This document shows positions 49,688 to 59,274 of a stretch of DNA of 64,000 bases, piece after piece; position 1 is the first letter of the stretch; every line of letters starts with the position of its first letter. A program made the translations under genes and the position numbers. Source of the DNA: Unio delphinus (taxonomy: Eukaryota > Mollusca > Bivalvia > Unionida > Unionidae); assembly GCA_029339505.1 (NCBI GenBank), contig JAQISU010000071.1, forward strand, positions 124,001-188,000. Reading direction: 5' to 3'. The notes beneath the pieces are model-generated. The model ran no database searches. It had not been told where the DNA came from and worked only from the letters and a program-made list of their open reading frames with translations.

Positions 49688-50143
49688 CTAAAATCGTTTT
49701 TGACGACTTCGTTGAAAAATCTTCGATTTTCTCCAGCGATTACTAGTGTATTCATTAACGACAACATGTGGTGGTTTTCCGCTTGGGTTACTCAAGGAGT
49801 TAGAAATAGCGTCAAGGACATTTAATACTTCGCTGCCGCATATTGGTGGGTCAATCATCGTTTGTGTTGGTAGCGTAGAATACCAAGTCTTCATTGGAAG
49901 GGTTTTTATATACCGCATAAACTCTTTTGGTGGGGCTAATCCATATGAATCGAAATAAACAATCCCACGTGGATCAATAGCGTATGCAACCCAGTGAGTT
50001 CCAGGTCCGGTGCTGTTATCTAAATTAATGATTCCGGTTTCAACGCTGTTTGGTTGATGTGGTAATTGATCTTTCATAAAGACACCTCTGAAGTTTTTAA
50101 TCGCTAGTTTTTTAGCAGCATCCATTAAATCAAAATTGGACAT
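49688..50143 (-). CDS. PRO: Adenain-like cysteine protease (copy 2)
   Basis: 151 aa from the ATG at 50143. A longer frame extends upstream to 50254, but only through a 45-bp tandem repeat, and copy 1 supports MSNFDL as the start. The triad is His50 (GTHWVA), Asp65 (YFDSYG) and Cys102 (PPICGSEVLNVL), with Gln94 as the probable oxyanion residue. The C-terminus is strongly basic (RWRKSKIFQRSRQKR), longer than in copy 1, and could bind DNA; adenain itself uses DNA as a cofactor. It should mature capsid precursors. Confidence 0.9.
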   Translation of the reverse strand: MSNFDLMDAAKKLAIKNFRGVFMKDQLPHQPNSVETGIINLDNSTGPGTHWVAYAIDPRGIVYFDSYGLAPPKEFMRYIKTLPMKTWYSTLPTQTMIDPPICGSEVLNVLDAISNSLSNPSGKPPHVVVNEYTSNRWRKSKIFQRSRQKRF

Positions 50144-50176
50144 AGGAATCTTCGATTCCTCAATTAATAAATCGTT

Positions 50177-50291
50177 CCTGGTAGTCTTAGACCCTTTCCG
50201 CTGTACCACGAATACGGGGTCCCTGGTAGTCTTAGACCCTTTCCGCTGTACCACGAATACGGGGTTCCTGGTAGTCTTAGACCCTTTCCCT
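50177..50291. repeat. 45-bp tandem repeat (2.6 units) between core and protease genes
   Basis: CCTGGTAGTCTTAGACCCTT starts units at 50177, 50222 and 50267. The period of 45 is a multiple of three. In one minus frame it encodes repeats of the LPGTPYSWYSGKGL type seen once at the copy 1 core C-terminus. In another frame it extends the protease frame upstream. Copy 1 has a single unit. Confidence 0.88.
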
Positions 50292-50672
50292 TTTTTTATA
50301 TCCTTTCCCAGTTGCTTTCTTTAGTGCCATTCCTGCTGCAGTACCAACGGCTCCTAACGCTGCCGCTTTAGCCACCGCTGGGGCTGCTGCTGCAATCAAT
50401 GCTGGAATCGCAGCTAACAACGGAAATATACCGCCTGTTTTAATCATATTTTTGATAGCAGCCGCAGAAAGAGTAATCTGAATACCTTTTTTGGCTGCAA
50501 GTGCATCATTGAAATGTTTTATTTGACGAGTTGTCAACGACAACTTATTCTGACCACCAGTCATTTGGTTGGGTTTCAACGTGATTGTGGTTCCACATTT
50601 TTTAGCTGATTCCGATTGCAATTTTTTTAATTGACCGGGAGTTAACGCAACACTAATAACACTATATGACAT
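50277..50672 (-). CDS. Membrane-active core-like virion protein, C-terminus altered (copy 2)
   Basis: 131 aa. The start at 50672 gives MSYSVISVALTPGQLKKL. Residues 1-70 are a Lys-rich module containing TPGQLK and TTRQIK motifs. Residues ~77-115 form the Ala-rich hydrophobic segment (GGIFPLLAAIPALIAAAAPA), followed by a Gly/Lys tail. A one-base difference from copy 1 just after KKRE sends the frame to a stop, so the LPGTPYSWYSGKG tail, present in copy 1 and amplified here in the 45-bp repeats, lies in the neighbouring frame. The protein probably acts in membrane penetration or genome packing, by analogy with adenovirus core peptides; this is inference. Confidence 0.7.
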   Translation of the reverse strand: MSYSVISVALTPGQLKKLQSESAKKCGTTITLKPNQMTGGQNKLSLTTRQIKHFNDALAAKKGIQITLSAAAIKNMIKTGGIFPLLAAIPALIAAAAPAVAKAAALGAVGTAAGMALKKATGKGYKKRERV

Positions 50673-50711
50673 TATATATAATTGATTGATTCTAATTCAA
50701 TGAAAAATCAA

Positions 50712-52124
50712 TCAAAGATTTTCTACTGGTGCATCTACCACTCTCATTCTTCCTCCAACACCTTCGAGTAGCATTGATTTATCACTGAGAATGACAGCAA
50801 CCGCTCTATAATCAGCAATAGCACCACGAGTCACATTATCTCTAAAGTGTATATCAACAACAGATTGTCTCATCAAATCGAGATGTTCCAGTGAGAAGTA
50901 ATAGATCGGATACAGATTTTTAAAATCATATTGTGATATTTGCAAACCAGTATCCACATTTTGATCGCGTGCCATAAATGACAACAGACGATGATAAACT
51001 CGTGCAATATGATTTTCTGTGTAATTAAGTTGTATATCCTCGGATGGTTCCTGTTGGCCGTTTATTCTCAGTGAGACGTCTTTCACACCTAATTGATCAA
51101 ATATCATATGACTGAAACGTTGATCGCCAACTCGTGCGTTATCTTGTAACGCAATAAATATATGACATGGCGCAGAAACGCCTTGTTTTGATGTTAGGTT
51201 CCAAGTGAATAACCCGTTGATATTTGATTGTTTAACATCTGTACTCACGGTTAGCCAACTCAACAACGACTTTCCTCCTTGGTCCATAAATGATAGTAAT
51301 CGTTCTTCTGCGGTGATTGCTGGAGTCAACACTGGCATCCACAATGATATTTTTGTTAAATTGACTTTACCAGCATCAGCATTTGGATTTGCATTGTCTG
51401 CTGGAATCCTCCAAATTGCGTCGTTATCATCACTCTTTCGTACAAGCGATACTGTATGCTTCGCCCCGTAGATAACTTTTCTGACGTTTCTACAGAATCC
51501 AAATATGTGATGCAGTGGAATCGCGCATGAAAATGATTTACGCGCTCCTTGCAACATTGAAATACGTGTTGCAGCTCCTAGATTGAAATTAACATCGTTG
51601 TTTATAATCATATCCTCGGCATCAATATTAGCAGTGCCAGCATTATTCTTTGGTCGTCTTACAACAAATTGATTTCCTCCAGCGGTATTTTTATTATCCT
51701 TTGCAAACATCATAGAAGGTCCTGCTGATCTTGTATAATCATCAGAATATCTCGCTAACCCGATTATTGTTGTAGCCACATCAACATCGCGATCTATCGA
51801 CTCGATTTCTTTTCCATCAATGAGATATCTAGCACTCTCAAATAGCGCCATGATACCATTATTGACAAACCCGACTTGAGTACCAGCTGGATACGGTGCT
51901 GGTACAGCAGGAGTATCAGCAGCTGTTACAATTTCTCCTTCTACTTCAATAAACGCTTCACAGGGCAAAAAGTATTTACTGGTATCATGGACTTGAAGTT
52001 CAATTCTTGCTCGACTATTTGAGTCTATGGCATGATAGGCGTAATATTGATAATCGCGAACAGAATCATCCTTGCGAACTGGGGCATCTATATCAAACGC
52101 TGGATCAGGTGACTGTTTGAACAT
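50712..52124 (-). CDS. MCP: Major capsid protein, double jelly-roll type (copy 2)
   Basis: 470 aa, uninterrupted. It starts MFKQSPDPAFDID, followed by a conserved RDYQYYAYHAI segment. The N-terminal half holds YFLPCEAFIEVEG and NNGIMALFESARYLIDG; the middle holds FGFCRNVRKVIYGAKHT; the C-terminal half holds NGQQEPSEDIQLN, FSLEHLDLMRQSVVDIHF and LLEGVGGRMRVVDAP. Length, position directly upstream of the core and protease genes, and conservation support the Polinton MCP family, which builds trimers of double jelly-rolls. Both Trp codons lost in copy 1 are intact here. Confidence 0.9.
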   Translation of the reverse strand: MFKQSPDPAFDIDAPVRKDDSVRDYQYYAYHAIDSNSRARIELQVHDTSKYFLPCEAFIEVEGEIVTAADTPAVPAPYPAGTQVGFVNNGIMALFESARYLIDGKEIESIDRDVDVATTIIGLARYSDDYTRSAGPSMMFAKDNKNTAGGNQFVVRRPKNNAGTANIDAEDMIINNDVNFNLGAATRISMLQGARKSFSCAIPLHHIFGFCRNVRKVIYGAKHTVSLVRKSDDNDAIWRIPADNANPNADAGKVNLTKISLWMPVLTPAITAEERLLSFMDQGGKSLLSWLTVSTDVKQSNINGLFTWNLTSKQGVSAPCHIFIALQDNARVGDQRFSHMIFDQLGVKDVSLRINGQQEPSEDIQLNYTENHIARVYHRLLSFMARDQNVDTGLQISQYDFKNLYPIYYFSLEHLDLMRQSVVDIHFRDNVTRGAIADYRAVAVILSDKSMLLEGVGGRMRVVDAPVENL

Positions 52125-52178
52125 TTTATTCTATTTCTCAGAGTCTAAATAGTGAAATCGTAAACGATTTTTCCATTT
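52125..52178 (-). promoter_or_regulatory. Upstream region of copy 2 MCP
   Basis: On the minus strand this holds GGAAAAATCGTTTACGATTT then CACTATTTAGACTCTGAGAAATAGAATAAA before ATG. AAATCGTTTACGATTT is a perfect palindrome, and the AATAAAATG start context recurs at other structural genes (e.g. 10531-10542, 8309-8317). Confidence 0.42.
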
Positions 52179-52610
52179 TCATCGTCGTAGTTTTTTAAAG
52201 CCACTTCCTGCTATCATATTTGCAATATTGCTTTGGTCGGGGGTTAAAGCCATCGACGCTAATTTTTCGTCTACTGCGTTATTTATAATTCTACTAACAC
52301 TTGCAGGCATTTCCGCTGTAGATGGTAACGGTTTCTTTTTTCGTCTCACTAATGATGTTAATTTATTCTTCGCAGTTGAAAATGCTTTTCCAGCAAGATC
52401 TCCAACAGCACTAATACCCTTATCACGAATAACATCAATTGCTTTCATTCCTAGTTGTTTAGCCAACGGCATCACTTTTGGAGCCATTCTCGCAAATAAC
52501 CCTGCAATGGTATTGCCTAAACCATCTCCGTAGTATGCTCTATAAACCGGAAACCGTGAATTAACTACGTAGACGGGGGTTGGTTTATCATGATTGTAGT
52601 GTATGATCAT
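52179..52610 (-). CDS. pVI-like amphipathic capsid-associated protein (copy 2)
   Basis: 143 aa. It begins MIIHYNHDKPTPVYVVN, then YRAYYGDGLGNTIAGLFARM, an extended amphipathic Ala/Gly/Lys region (residues ~30-85), a basic RRKKK cluster and the conserved end NIANMIAGSGFKKLRR. No cleavable signal peptide is apparent. Placement directly before MCP and composition resemble Polinton and adenovirus minor internal capsid proteins that glue hexons and disrupt membranes. A GSG-containing stretch could be a protease site, but I cannot confirm this. Confidence 0.68.
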   Translation of the reverse strand: MIIHYNHDKPTPVYVVNSRFPVYRAYYGDGLGNTIAGLFARMAPKVMPLAKQLGMKAIDVIRDKGISAVGDLAGKAFSTAKNKLTSLVRRKKKPLPSTAEMPASVSRIINNAVDEKLASMALTPDQSNIANMIAGSGFKKLRR

Positions 52611-52614
52611 TATT

Positions 52615-52658
52615 TGAAATCAGAAACAATTTTTCAATTGGAAACGCTAGCGTTTTTA
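52615..52658 (-). promoter_or_regulatory. CTAG-palindrome and TTGTTTCTGATTTCAAATA module (copy 2)
   Basis: The minus strand reads AAAAACGCTAGCGTTTCC, AATTGAAAAATTG, then TTTCTGATTTCAAATAATG close to the 52610 start. AAACGCTAGCGTTT is a 14-bp perfect palindrome. The second half is repeated almost exactly upstream of 53692 (53695-53722). Confidence 0.5.
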
Positions 52659-52659
52659 T

Positions 52660-53692
52660 TCAATCACTGTGATAATCCTCCACTAACTCGTCAATGAAAT
52701 CTCGATATGTGCTGATATCCATGATACCACCCTGAAATAATCGTCTACAGATATCAGCTGCTTCATTAATTATTTCCGGTGAGTTATTTCCAGCTCGGAA
52801 CCCTCCTACAAGAACCTCTAATCGTGATATATCATTGATAACACTACCAGGACAGAAACCCGAAGAGTTTCCAACTAAACCACTGCCTGAAAATCCTTTG
52901 GTTTTATCAGTGATACCGGTTGCACCTTTTTCATGATCAGCTTCTCTCGTTATTTTCATCGGTTGGGGGGATTGTGTTATATCAATATATTTTGATTGTT
53001 CTGGTAGTCTAAGAAATCCGGTATCCGATTGCTCCCCTATAGATGATTCAGCTTTTTTTATTGCTGCCATATATTCCTGAAATGTTTTATCACCTCCCTT
53101 TGCTTGAGAGGAACCTGATAGTATACGATATAACCCCCTATACCAATCTTTTTTAGGGGGAAGATTATAATCATCGTAAATATATTTTCTTCTCTGATGA
53201 AAATTCCTAGTGACAAATTCGGCTAATTTTTCCATAGAATCAATTTTTTTTTTCTCAATTCATCTAATTTACCGGGAAGAAGTTTTTCATTGAATGCAAC
53301 TCGTCCACTAGTAGTAGTATCCTCCCCTTCTTCTTGAAATTCGGGTGGGGGATATCTTCTTGAAGTTCTCGTTGTTGTTCTGAAGCGGTTGATATATCCT
53401 GAGGAAGTGTTTTCAATGATTTTTTTGTTTGTTTAGTTCTTTTTGCTATTTTTTCTAACACAGGAAGAAAAGACTCTTCTTGTTTTTTTCCTTCTTCAGA
53501 GATTGTTGACACTATCTGTTTCGTTGCTGTGGTTACTGGTTTAAACAATTCTTCAGATCCCGCAGCAAAATCAGTCTGAAGACTCTGTCGTTGTTGCAGT
53601 TTATTCCTGACAGAGTCTCGAATTGGTACAAATCTCTTGATTGCATCCAGTCGTTCACGAGCCAATCGGGTTGTTAATGCTTCATTGACCAT
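52660..53692 (-). pseudogene. Conserved Polinton structural-block protein, one apparent frameshift (copy 2)
   Basis: The first segment starts at 53692 (MVNEALTTRLARERLDAIKRF) and is open to 53264. The second, carrying the conserved C-terminus (DISRLEVLVGG, NEAADICRRLFQGGIMD, DFIDELVEDY), ends at 52660. Its frame remains open upstream of its first ATG (53235), back to a 5-C run near 53351, where one base more would join the two. Copy 1 also reads as a single gene here. An alternative is two adjacent genes, since both pieces are open and each has an ATG. The protein has a coiled, Glu/Gln-rich middle and unknown function. Confidence 0.6.
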
Positions 53693-53975
53693 TATTTGAA
53701 ATCAGAAACAATTTTTCAATTGCAAAACAATTTTTCAATCCGACCTAACACCATCGTGGAAGTGTTTTAACATCTCTATCATTGATGGGGAAAGTGTGAT
53801 ATTATTTATTTTTTATAAGGATTTCCACACTTTCCCCACTTTTCCATTGATCAATCTGAACCAGCCATCAATTTTTTATTCACTGATTTCAACAGTTTTA
53901 ATCAAAAAATGCTAAAAAAAATTAAAATCTCTATGAGGGACGGTCACAATCAAATAATGATAAATGGTTGGTCAA
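53693..53975. promoter_or_regulatory. Intergenic region with perfect 12-bp hairpin
   Basis: GGGGAAAGTGTG (53787-53798) and CACACTTTCCCC (53826-53837) form a perfect stem around a 27-base AT-rich loop. No gene is seen in this 283-bp gap. Near 53695-53740 two AATTTTTCAAT repeats occur next to the start at 53692. The hairpin could be a terminator for the HNH unit or a regulatory site. In copy 1 this place holds the private minus-strand gene. Confidence 0.6.
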
Positions 53976-54866
53976 TCAAAATTGTTCATTTTCTTGAATT
54001 AACGCCCGTAGGTTTCTAACTTTAGAATTAAACTTCTTTTTCAATTCGTATTCGTACCCCAATTCTTTTCGTATTCGTTCTACGATGGTATACAACGGAG
54101 CGAACACACTTACGTCACTGGAAAATGCGAGAGAGTCCCGAATAGAATTCTGAATTCTTTTGATGAGCGCATACTTCTTTGGTAGCATATACTTGTTAGT
54201 GCTAACTCCGTATTCTATATCCTGAAAATCAGACATGATTTGATCAGGATTTAACCCATCTGATAGTTCAATATCCCAACTTTTCAATTTTGAAATCTCG
54301 GATAAAATGCTATTCATGTTTTCAGAATTCATTATTCTATAATAATGATATATTTCTAAATGAAAAATATGACGCATTAGACAACTAAATTTAATTTTCT
54401 GTCCGCGATTTTTTGAAAACGCAGATCGATAAACCCCCTCTGCAACATATCGTACTGAGGCTCTACAAATATCGAAGTGCCTACCGGCTTCATATAATGA
54501 TTGAAATATTTTTTCTTCGTTAGTTATTGTATTCAAAGATTTTACGGGTCTCGCTTTATTTGAACAAGTGCCAGTCTCTCCTCTTTTCAAATTCTCACTT
54601 TGTGTGATAGCTTGCAGATTTGATAAAGAATTGTTTTTCGGATTAGAATCCTTGTGATCAATGACAGAATCATCCTCGATCAATCCATGGAAACACTCGT
54701 ACACGAAACGATGGCAGTAATATGTCTTCTTTCCAGTACCAAACATCAAATACCCTTGATTATTCACAGAACCAACTGGTTTCTTCAGTCTGCGGTTTCT
54801 TACAACACCATCACTTGATGCTTCATAATTTGTGATCACAGGGTGTGGTCTGAATTCTTGGTTCAT
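53976..54866 (-). CDS. HNH endonuclease fused in frame to the small helical protein (copy 2)
   Basis: 296 aa. Residues 1-~165 are an HNH homing-endonuclease-like protein: a NUMOD4-like start (YEASSDGVVRNRR), the HNH core with CHRFVYECFHG (residues 51-61), VIDHKDSNPKNNSLSNLQA and Asn at 83, then a NUMOD1-like region (KSLNTITNEEKIFQSLYEAG). Residues ~179-296 match the separate 118-aa copy 1 protein (4424-4780). The stop present in copy 1 after the HNH domain is absent here, so the two read as one protein. The downstream part keeps its own ATG at 54332. Fusion may be secondary. Confidence 0.74.
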   Translation of the reverse strand: MNQEFRPHPVITNYEASSDGVVRNRRLKKPVGSVNNQGYLMFGTGKKTYYCHRFVYECFHGLIEDDSVIDHKDSNPKNNSLSNLQAITQSENLKRGETGTCSNKARPVKSLNTITNEEKIFQSLYEAGRHFDICRASVRYVAEGVYRSAFSKNRGQKIKFSCLMRHIFHLEIYHYYRIMNSENMNSILSEISKLKSWDIELSDGLNPDQIMSDFQDIEYGVSTNKYMLPKKYALIKRIQNSIRDSLAFSSDVSVFAPLYTIVERIRKELGYEYELKKKFNSKVRNLRALIQENEQF

Positions 54867-54878
54867 TTATATATTATA

Positions 54879-55241
54879 CTATTGTTTGTCTAATTCATCG
54901 TTTGGTTCAATAATGAATCTTTCAATGTAGTCTTGAGGGGTTCTTATGATTTTATCCTTGATGTTGTCAGGGTCAAGGACCTTTTCAGGGTCAAAATTTC
55001 TGATTGATTGTCCATTTTTTATTCTTTTATCATAATATCGCTTCAACTCCCTGTATCGCTTACCACCGCAATTTAGACACAACTGAGATTTTCCCCTGAC
55101 CCCAACTCCACATAGAATACAAGGTAACGGACCAAGGCTTCCACGACGAAAGCTTTGCATATGATACCCACAGAACTCATTTCTGCATGATTTGTTACAC
55201 GGGGTTATTGATCCAATCATAAGCCACTTGCAGTGATTCAT
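54879..55241 (-). CDS. Small zinc-binding protein (copy 2)
   Basis: 120 aa from the ATG at 55241, which matches copy 1; a Met six codons upstream (55259) is also in frame. All nine Cys/His positions of copy 1 are kept: C-x3-C-x4-C-x2-H near the N-terminus and a C-x2-C / C-x2-C ribbon. After the basic helix (KRYRELKRYYDKRIKN) comes an acidic linker absent from copy 1. It is 12 bp upstream of the HNH gene in the transcription direction. This could be a DNA-binding early regulator; the family is not recognised. Confidence 0.7.
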   Translation of the reverse strand: MNHCKWLMIGSITPCNKSCRNEFCGYHMQSFRRGSLGPLPCILCGVGVRGKSQLCLNCGGKRYRELKRYYDKRIKNGQSIRNFDPEKVLDPDNIKDKIIRTPQDYIERFIIEPNDELDKQ

Positions 55242-55283
55242 TATATAAAAATCTTTCATTTAAATGCTTGTTTTAATTATAGC
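55242..55283. promoter_or_regulatory. Divergent start region, zinc-finger / polymerase genes (copy 2)
   Basis: A 42-bp spacer between start codons at 55241 (minus) and 55284 (plus), the same length as in copy 1. It contains TTATATAAAAATC on one side and GTTTTAATTATAGC next to the polymerase start. Confidence 0.5.
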
Positions 55284-58200
55284 ATGAGGGAATTAAGGAG
55301 AACGCCTTCGAAAAATGCTGATAAGGAGTTTAAGAGATTATTAAAAATCAATCCTAGATTTAATCTCGATAGACCCAAAAAACGTCCAATAGACGGAAAC
55401 ATGAAAGAGTTTAAGAGATTATTAAAAATCAATCCTAGATTTAATCTCGATAAACCAAAAAACGTAACAAATGTCCAATAGACGGAAACATGAAAGAGTT
55501 TAAGAGATTATTGAAAATCAATCCTAGATTTAATCTCGATAAACCCAAAAAACGTCCAATAGACGGAAATATGAAAGAGTTTAAGAGATTATTAAAAATC
55601 AATCCTAGATTTAATCTCGATAGACCCAAAAAACGTAACAAAATCAATCCTAGATTTAATCTCGATAAACCCAAAAAACGTCCAATAGACGGAAACATGA
55701 AAGAGTTTAAGAGATTATTAAAAATCAATCCTAGATTTAATCTCGATAAACCAAAAAAAACGTCCAAGAGAGATTACCCCTGGAAAGATGCTCAATTCAA
55801 TCTCGATATAGTTTCTAATACACCAAAGAATACAATTCTTGATAAAGCCATGATTAGTAAAATCAGAGACTGTTTTAATGAATTTAAGCGTGATGGAGCA
55901 TCTTATTGTTGGTCAACATTTCGAATTGATGGTGTTGTTGATGCTACCATGAATGATGAAAAAGCAGCAGTGATAATTTCACGTGTTGGGGAAAAACGGC
56001 ATTTTTTCCGAATCAAATTCATTATCGAAGTCGATGACAAATGGATTATTAGGGATAAATTTGAACCAATCCTCAAGAATAAAAAAGCTGTCATTGTGAG
56101 TAGAGATTCCAAACCAGGAATTCTAACCGGAATCGATAAGCCATACTACGAAAGATCTTATCCCGTAACAGCAATGGTTTATGGGATATATCCGTTAAAT
56201 GATAAACCCGATATCGCAAAACTAGCTCCTATGAAATATTCTAGTTCACTGAATTGTGTAGCAGAACGAATAATAGAACACTTCAGAAATGCATCCCGAG
56301 GAAATAAACTAACTGATCTGCGACGTAGGAAAATAACCGAGTGGGAACTGACAGTGAAACAGCATGGTGCAAAGATTTCTGATATAGCTAAATTAGAAGC
56401 ATCATTAAAATTCCCAATATCAGTAACAACAATAACCGGAGAAGTATTATACGAACCGAAATATCAATCGCGAGGAGCCCCAATACAGATTATTGATCAT
56501 AACAAACACGCGTGGATACCTGCGGTAACAATATTTCCACGAGAACGAACCGTGAAATATATCCCTAAGGAGTTCGTCGGGGATGTTTTCTATGAAGAGA
56601 GATTATTCGATGCTATTCATGCGTTGTGTAAGGATGATCCTGTGTCAGTGTGGCTACTTAGAAGTGATGAAGATCCCGAAATAGGATTCGATCAATTTGT
56701 AAAACCAAATGGTGAATTATATCGCGTTGAAGAATTAGATAACAGAATGAGAAAAATCGCTAGTGATTTTTCACCGGAGAATTCCCATGAAAAACTACTC
56801 ACGGATAGTTTTACTATTCCATCAGTGGTAGCTCACTTCGCAAGAGAAAAAAAACTCATGGCGTCCAACACGAAGTGATTTTCTCGAGGATGTTAAATTG
56901 AGTTGCGTCTAATTTGGTCATGGAGGACTGTGGAATACGAAATACTCACGTGATGGTATGATTTCAATTGATATATCCGCGTGTTATCCCGGAAGTTTTC
57001 TCGGATATGGGGAATGCGCTGAGTACTTCAAACGATTTGGACACCCCACGCATGAAATGACTCGTGTTGCGATTAATGAACCATTGCCTGATTTTGATTT
57101 AACCGGATTCGCTCGTGTGATATCATTTGAATTAGCTACAGGGTTACATCCGTGTAGTTATGTTTGGCTCGGTAGACACCTATCTGAAAAACACTGGATG
57201 CCAATAGTGCTATTGAGATATATGATTGATTGTGGTATGCTAATATCGTTGATTGTTTCCGAGGCTATTATATGCTATCGAGCTCAGAAAGAAGTTTGGC
57301 TACCACAACCCGATCTAGATAGAATAATCAACGAACTACGAAAACAGTTTCCAGATTTCAGTGAAGAAGAAATCATAAATTGGTCTAAGAAGTTATTTGA
57401 AATTAAAAAAGAACAAGCAAAAGATCTCGGAAGAAGAATAATCGGTAAATTTACCCAGGGTGGACGATACGACAACGCAAAATACTCTTCGCGGTTGATC
57501 ATAGATGTTGCTGAATACGATTTTATTGTAGCGGATTTAATGAAACAGGGAAAACTTGTATCCCGTAAGGATGCTTTTCTATCCAATGGTGAGAAATTAG
57601 GTACGGTTGTTACCTACTGTGATGGATATAATTCCCAGTACACACATTTGAGAAGTTCAATGTTAGCCTATGCTTCTATTAATCTATTTTCGATGATAAA
57701 TAGATTTCCTAATACCGCGGTTAGAGTGGCCACTGATTCGATGTATATACACAATAAGTACAAATCAGCTGTAGCGGCATTCACAGATCCCGAAGAAAAT
57801 TGGGGGCGTTGGCGATTTAAAAAGGAGATGCTACATGAGTATTGTGAATCCGCAGACGTTGCCATGGATGATAAATATCTTTGTTGTAACCGTATTGAAA
57901 TTCAATCAGAATTTTCTAATGCACCACCGGTATCTGATCCAGTATGTAGATATAAGACAGTTTATTTAAACGGTTGTGGTGGGTCAGGAAAGACAACTCG
58001 TGCAATTGAATTATTTCGTCGTGGAAACGCTAGCGTTTCTAACATGATTGTGCTAACACCGACTCACAGACTCGCCAGAGAGATGATACAACGAGGGATA
58101 AATGCTTGCACTTATCACAGCTTCTTTCGATGGAAGGGTGACAAATGGACTCCTGATCGAATGGGTGATAAATTCATTCCTGAAATCATAATCTGGGATG

Positions 58201-59274
58201 AAATATGCACAGTGTCATTAGATGTATTAAAAACATTTCTTGAGTGGTTGTTAAACAAAAACACAAAAGTCGTCATGTGCGGAGATCACGGCCAACCACC
58301 ACCATTTGTCGGTGCATCTCCACATGAATGGCTAAAGGGTTTTGTAGACTACTATGAAGAAATCACCACTGATTATAAGATCACTTGATGAACGATTACG
58401 CGAGTTCAAAGCGCTAATTAGATTACAACCGGATAGAATCCAATGCGAAATAGCGCGTGAAGTGATTTCAGAAACCCCAATGAATGATTTCTGGGAAGCG
58501 TGGAGACCAAACGATTTGATCATTGCAAGTAGAAAAATAGTCAGGGATACACTTCAGATGAAGTTATTTGAATTGCATAAAGAAAAATTTGCAACGCTTC
58601 CAGTACCCCTTTGTTATAGGCCATCGGATACACGAAAACAGAATATTGAAGTTGATATTCCAGGACAGAGTGAAAAACAAATTCTCGTATTAAATGATAT
58701 TGTGCTGGTTGATATCAATGTCATTGAAGATGCATTGCGTGCTAATAAATCCCCGTGGACGCTAGGATACGCAGCAACAATACACTCTTCACAGGGATTG
58801 ACTATATCGAATACAATTGTTTGGATGGTGGATAATCACATCGAATGGTCAAATTTAGTCTATCTCGCAGTATCCAGAGTACGAAACATAAATCAACTTC
58901 GAAGAGTTGTTTTCGATGATAATGACACAACAATAAGTGATATTGATGTTAGCATCATTAATAAAAAACTCTCCGGTTACAAACAACAGGACAAAAAAAA
59001 ACAACGAGAATTTGATATTGATGCTGAACTAATAATCACTTTGAAGAAACAACAGAATAATCACTGCGCGAGTTGCAATTGTATAATGCGTTGGCAGTAT
59101 TCGGATAAGGATCCTCGCCAATTCACCGTAGACAGAAAAAATAACAATCTCGGTCATGTCAGAAATAATGTGATGTTGACTTGTCTTGAGTGCAATAGAC
59201 GCAACGGTGCTAGTCAAGACCATGCGGTGGCAATTGAGTATCCTCGGGAATCACTTGTAGTTGTTGTCGAGTAA
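55284..59274 (+). pseudogene. POLB: DNA polymerase B-SF1 helicase-HNH fusion gene, several frame breaks (copy 2)
   Basis: An N-terminal 27-residue repeat tract is followed by the conserved N-domain (SLNCVAERIIEHF, RRRKITEWE). A frameshift at an 8-A run (56847-56854) and a TAA (56910-56912; GAA in copy 1) precede a 476-codon frame (56958-58388). That frame holds motif A (DISACYPGSF, residues 5-14), motif C (VATDSMYIH, 257-265), then SF1 helicase Walker A (GCGGSGKTT, 339-347), Walker B (IIIWDE) and GDHGQPPP. One extra base near 58373-58381 shifts to the last frame, with helicase motifs V (TIHSSQGLT) and VI (YLAVSRVRN) and a terminal HNH-like C-x2-C...C-x2-C finger (residues 238-280). Polymerase and helicase motifs in one uninterrupted frame prove the fusion. 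Role: replication of the element. Confidence 0.87.
55322..55752 (+). repeat. 81-bp minisatellite in the polymerase N-terminus
   Basis: Units begin near 55322, 55409, 55490, 55571 and 55694, with a partial unit near 55640; each encodes KEFKRLLKINPRFNLD plus a PKKRP-type basic tail (27 codons). One unit carries an insertion (CGTAACAAATG near 55460) that breaks the reading frame. Copy 1 has unrelated-length 66-bp units at the same place. Confidence 0.88.

Noticed and set aside
50144..50254. Longer N-terminus for the copy 2 protease
   Set aside because: It is made only of the 45-bp repeat read in another frame; copy 1 and motif spacing support the start at 50143.
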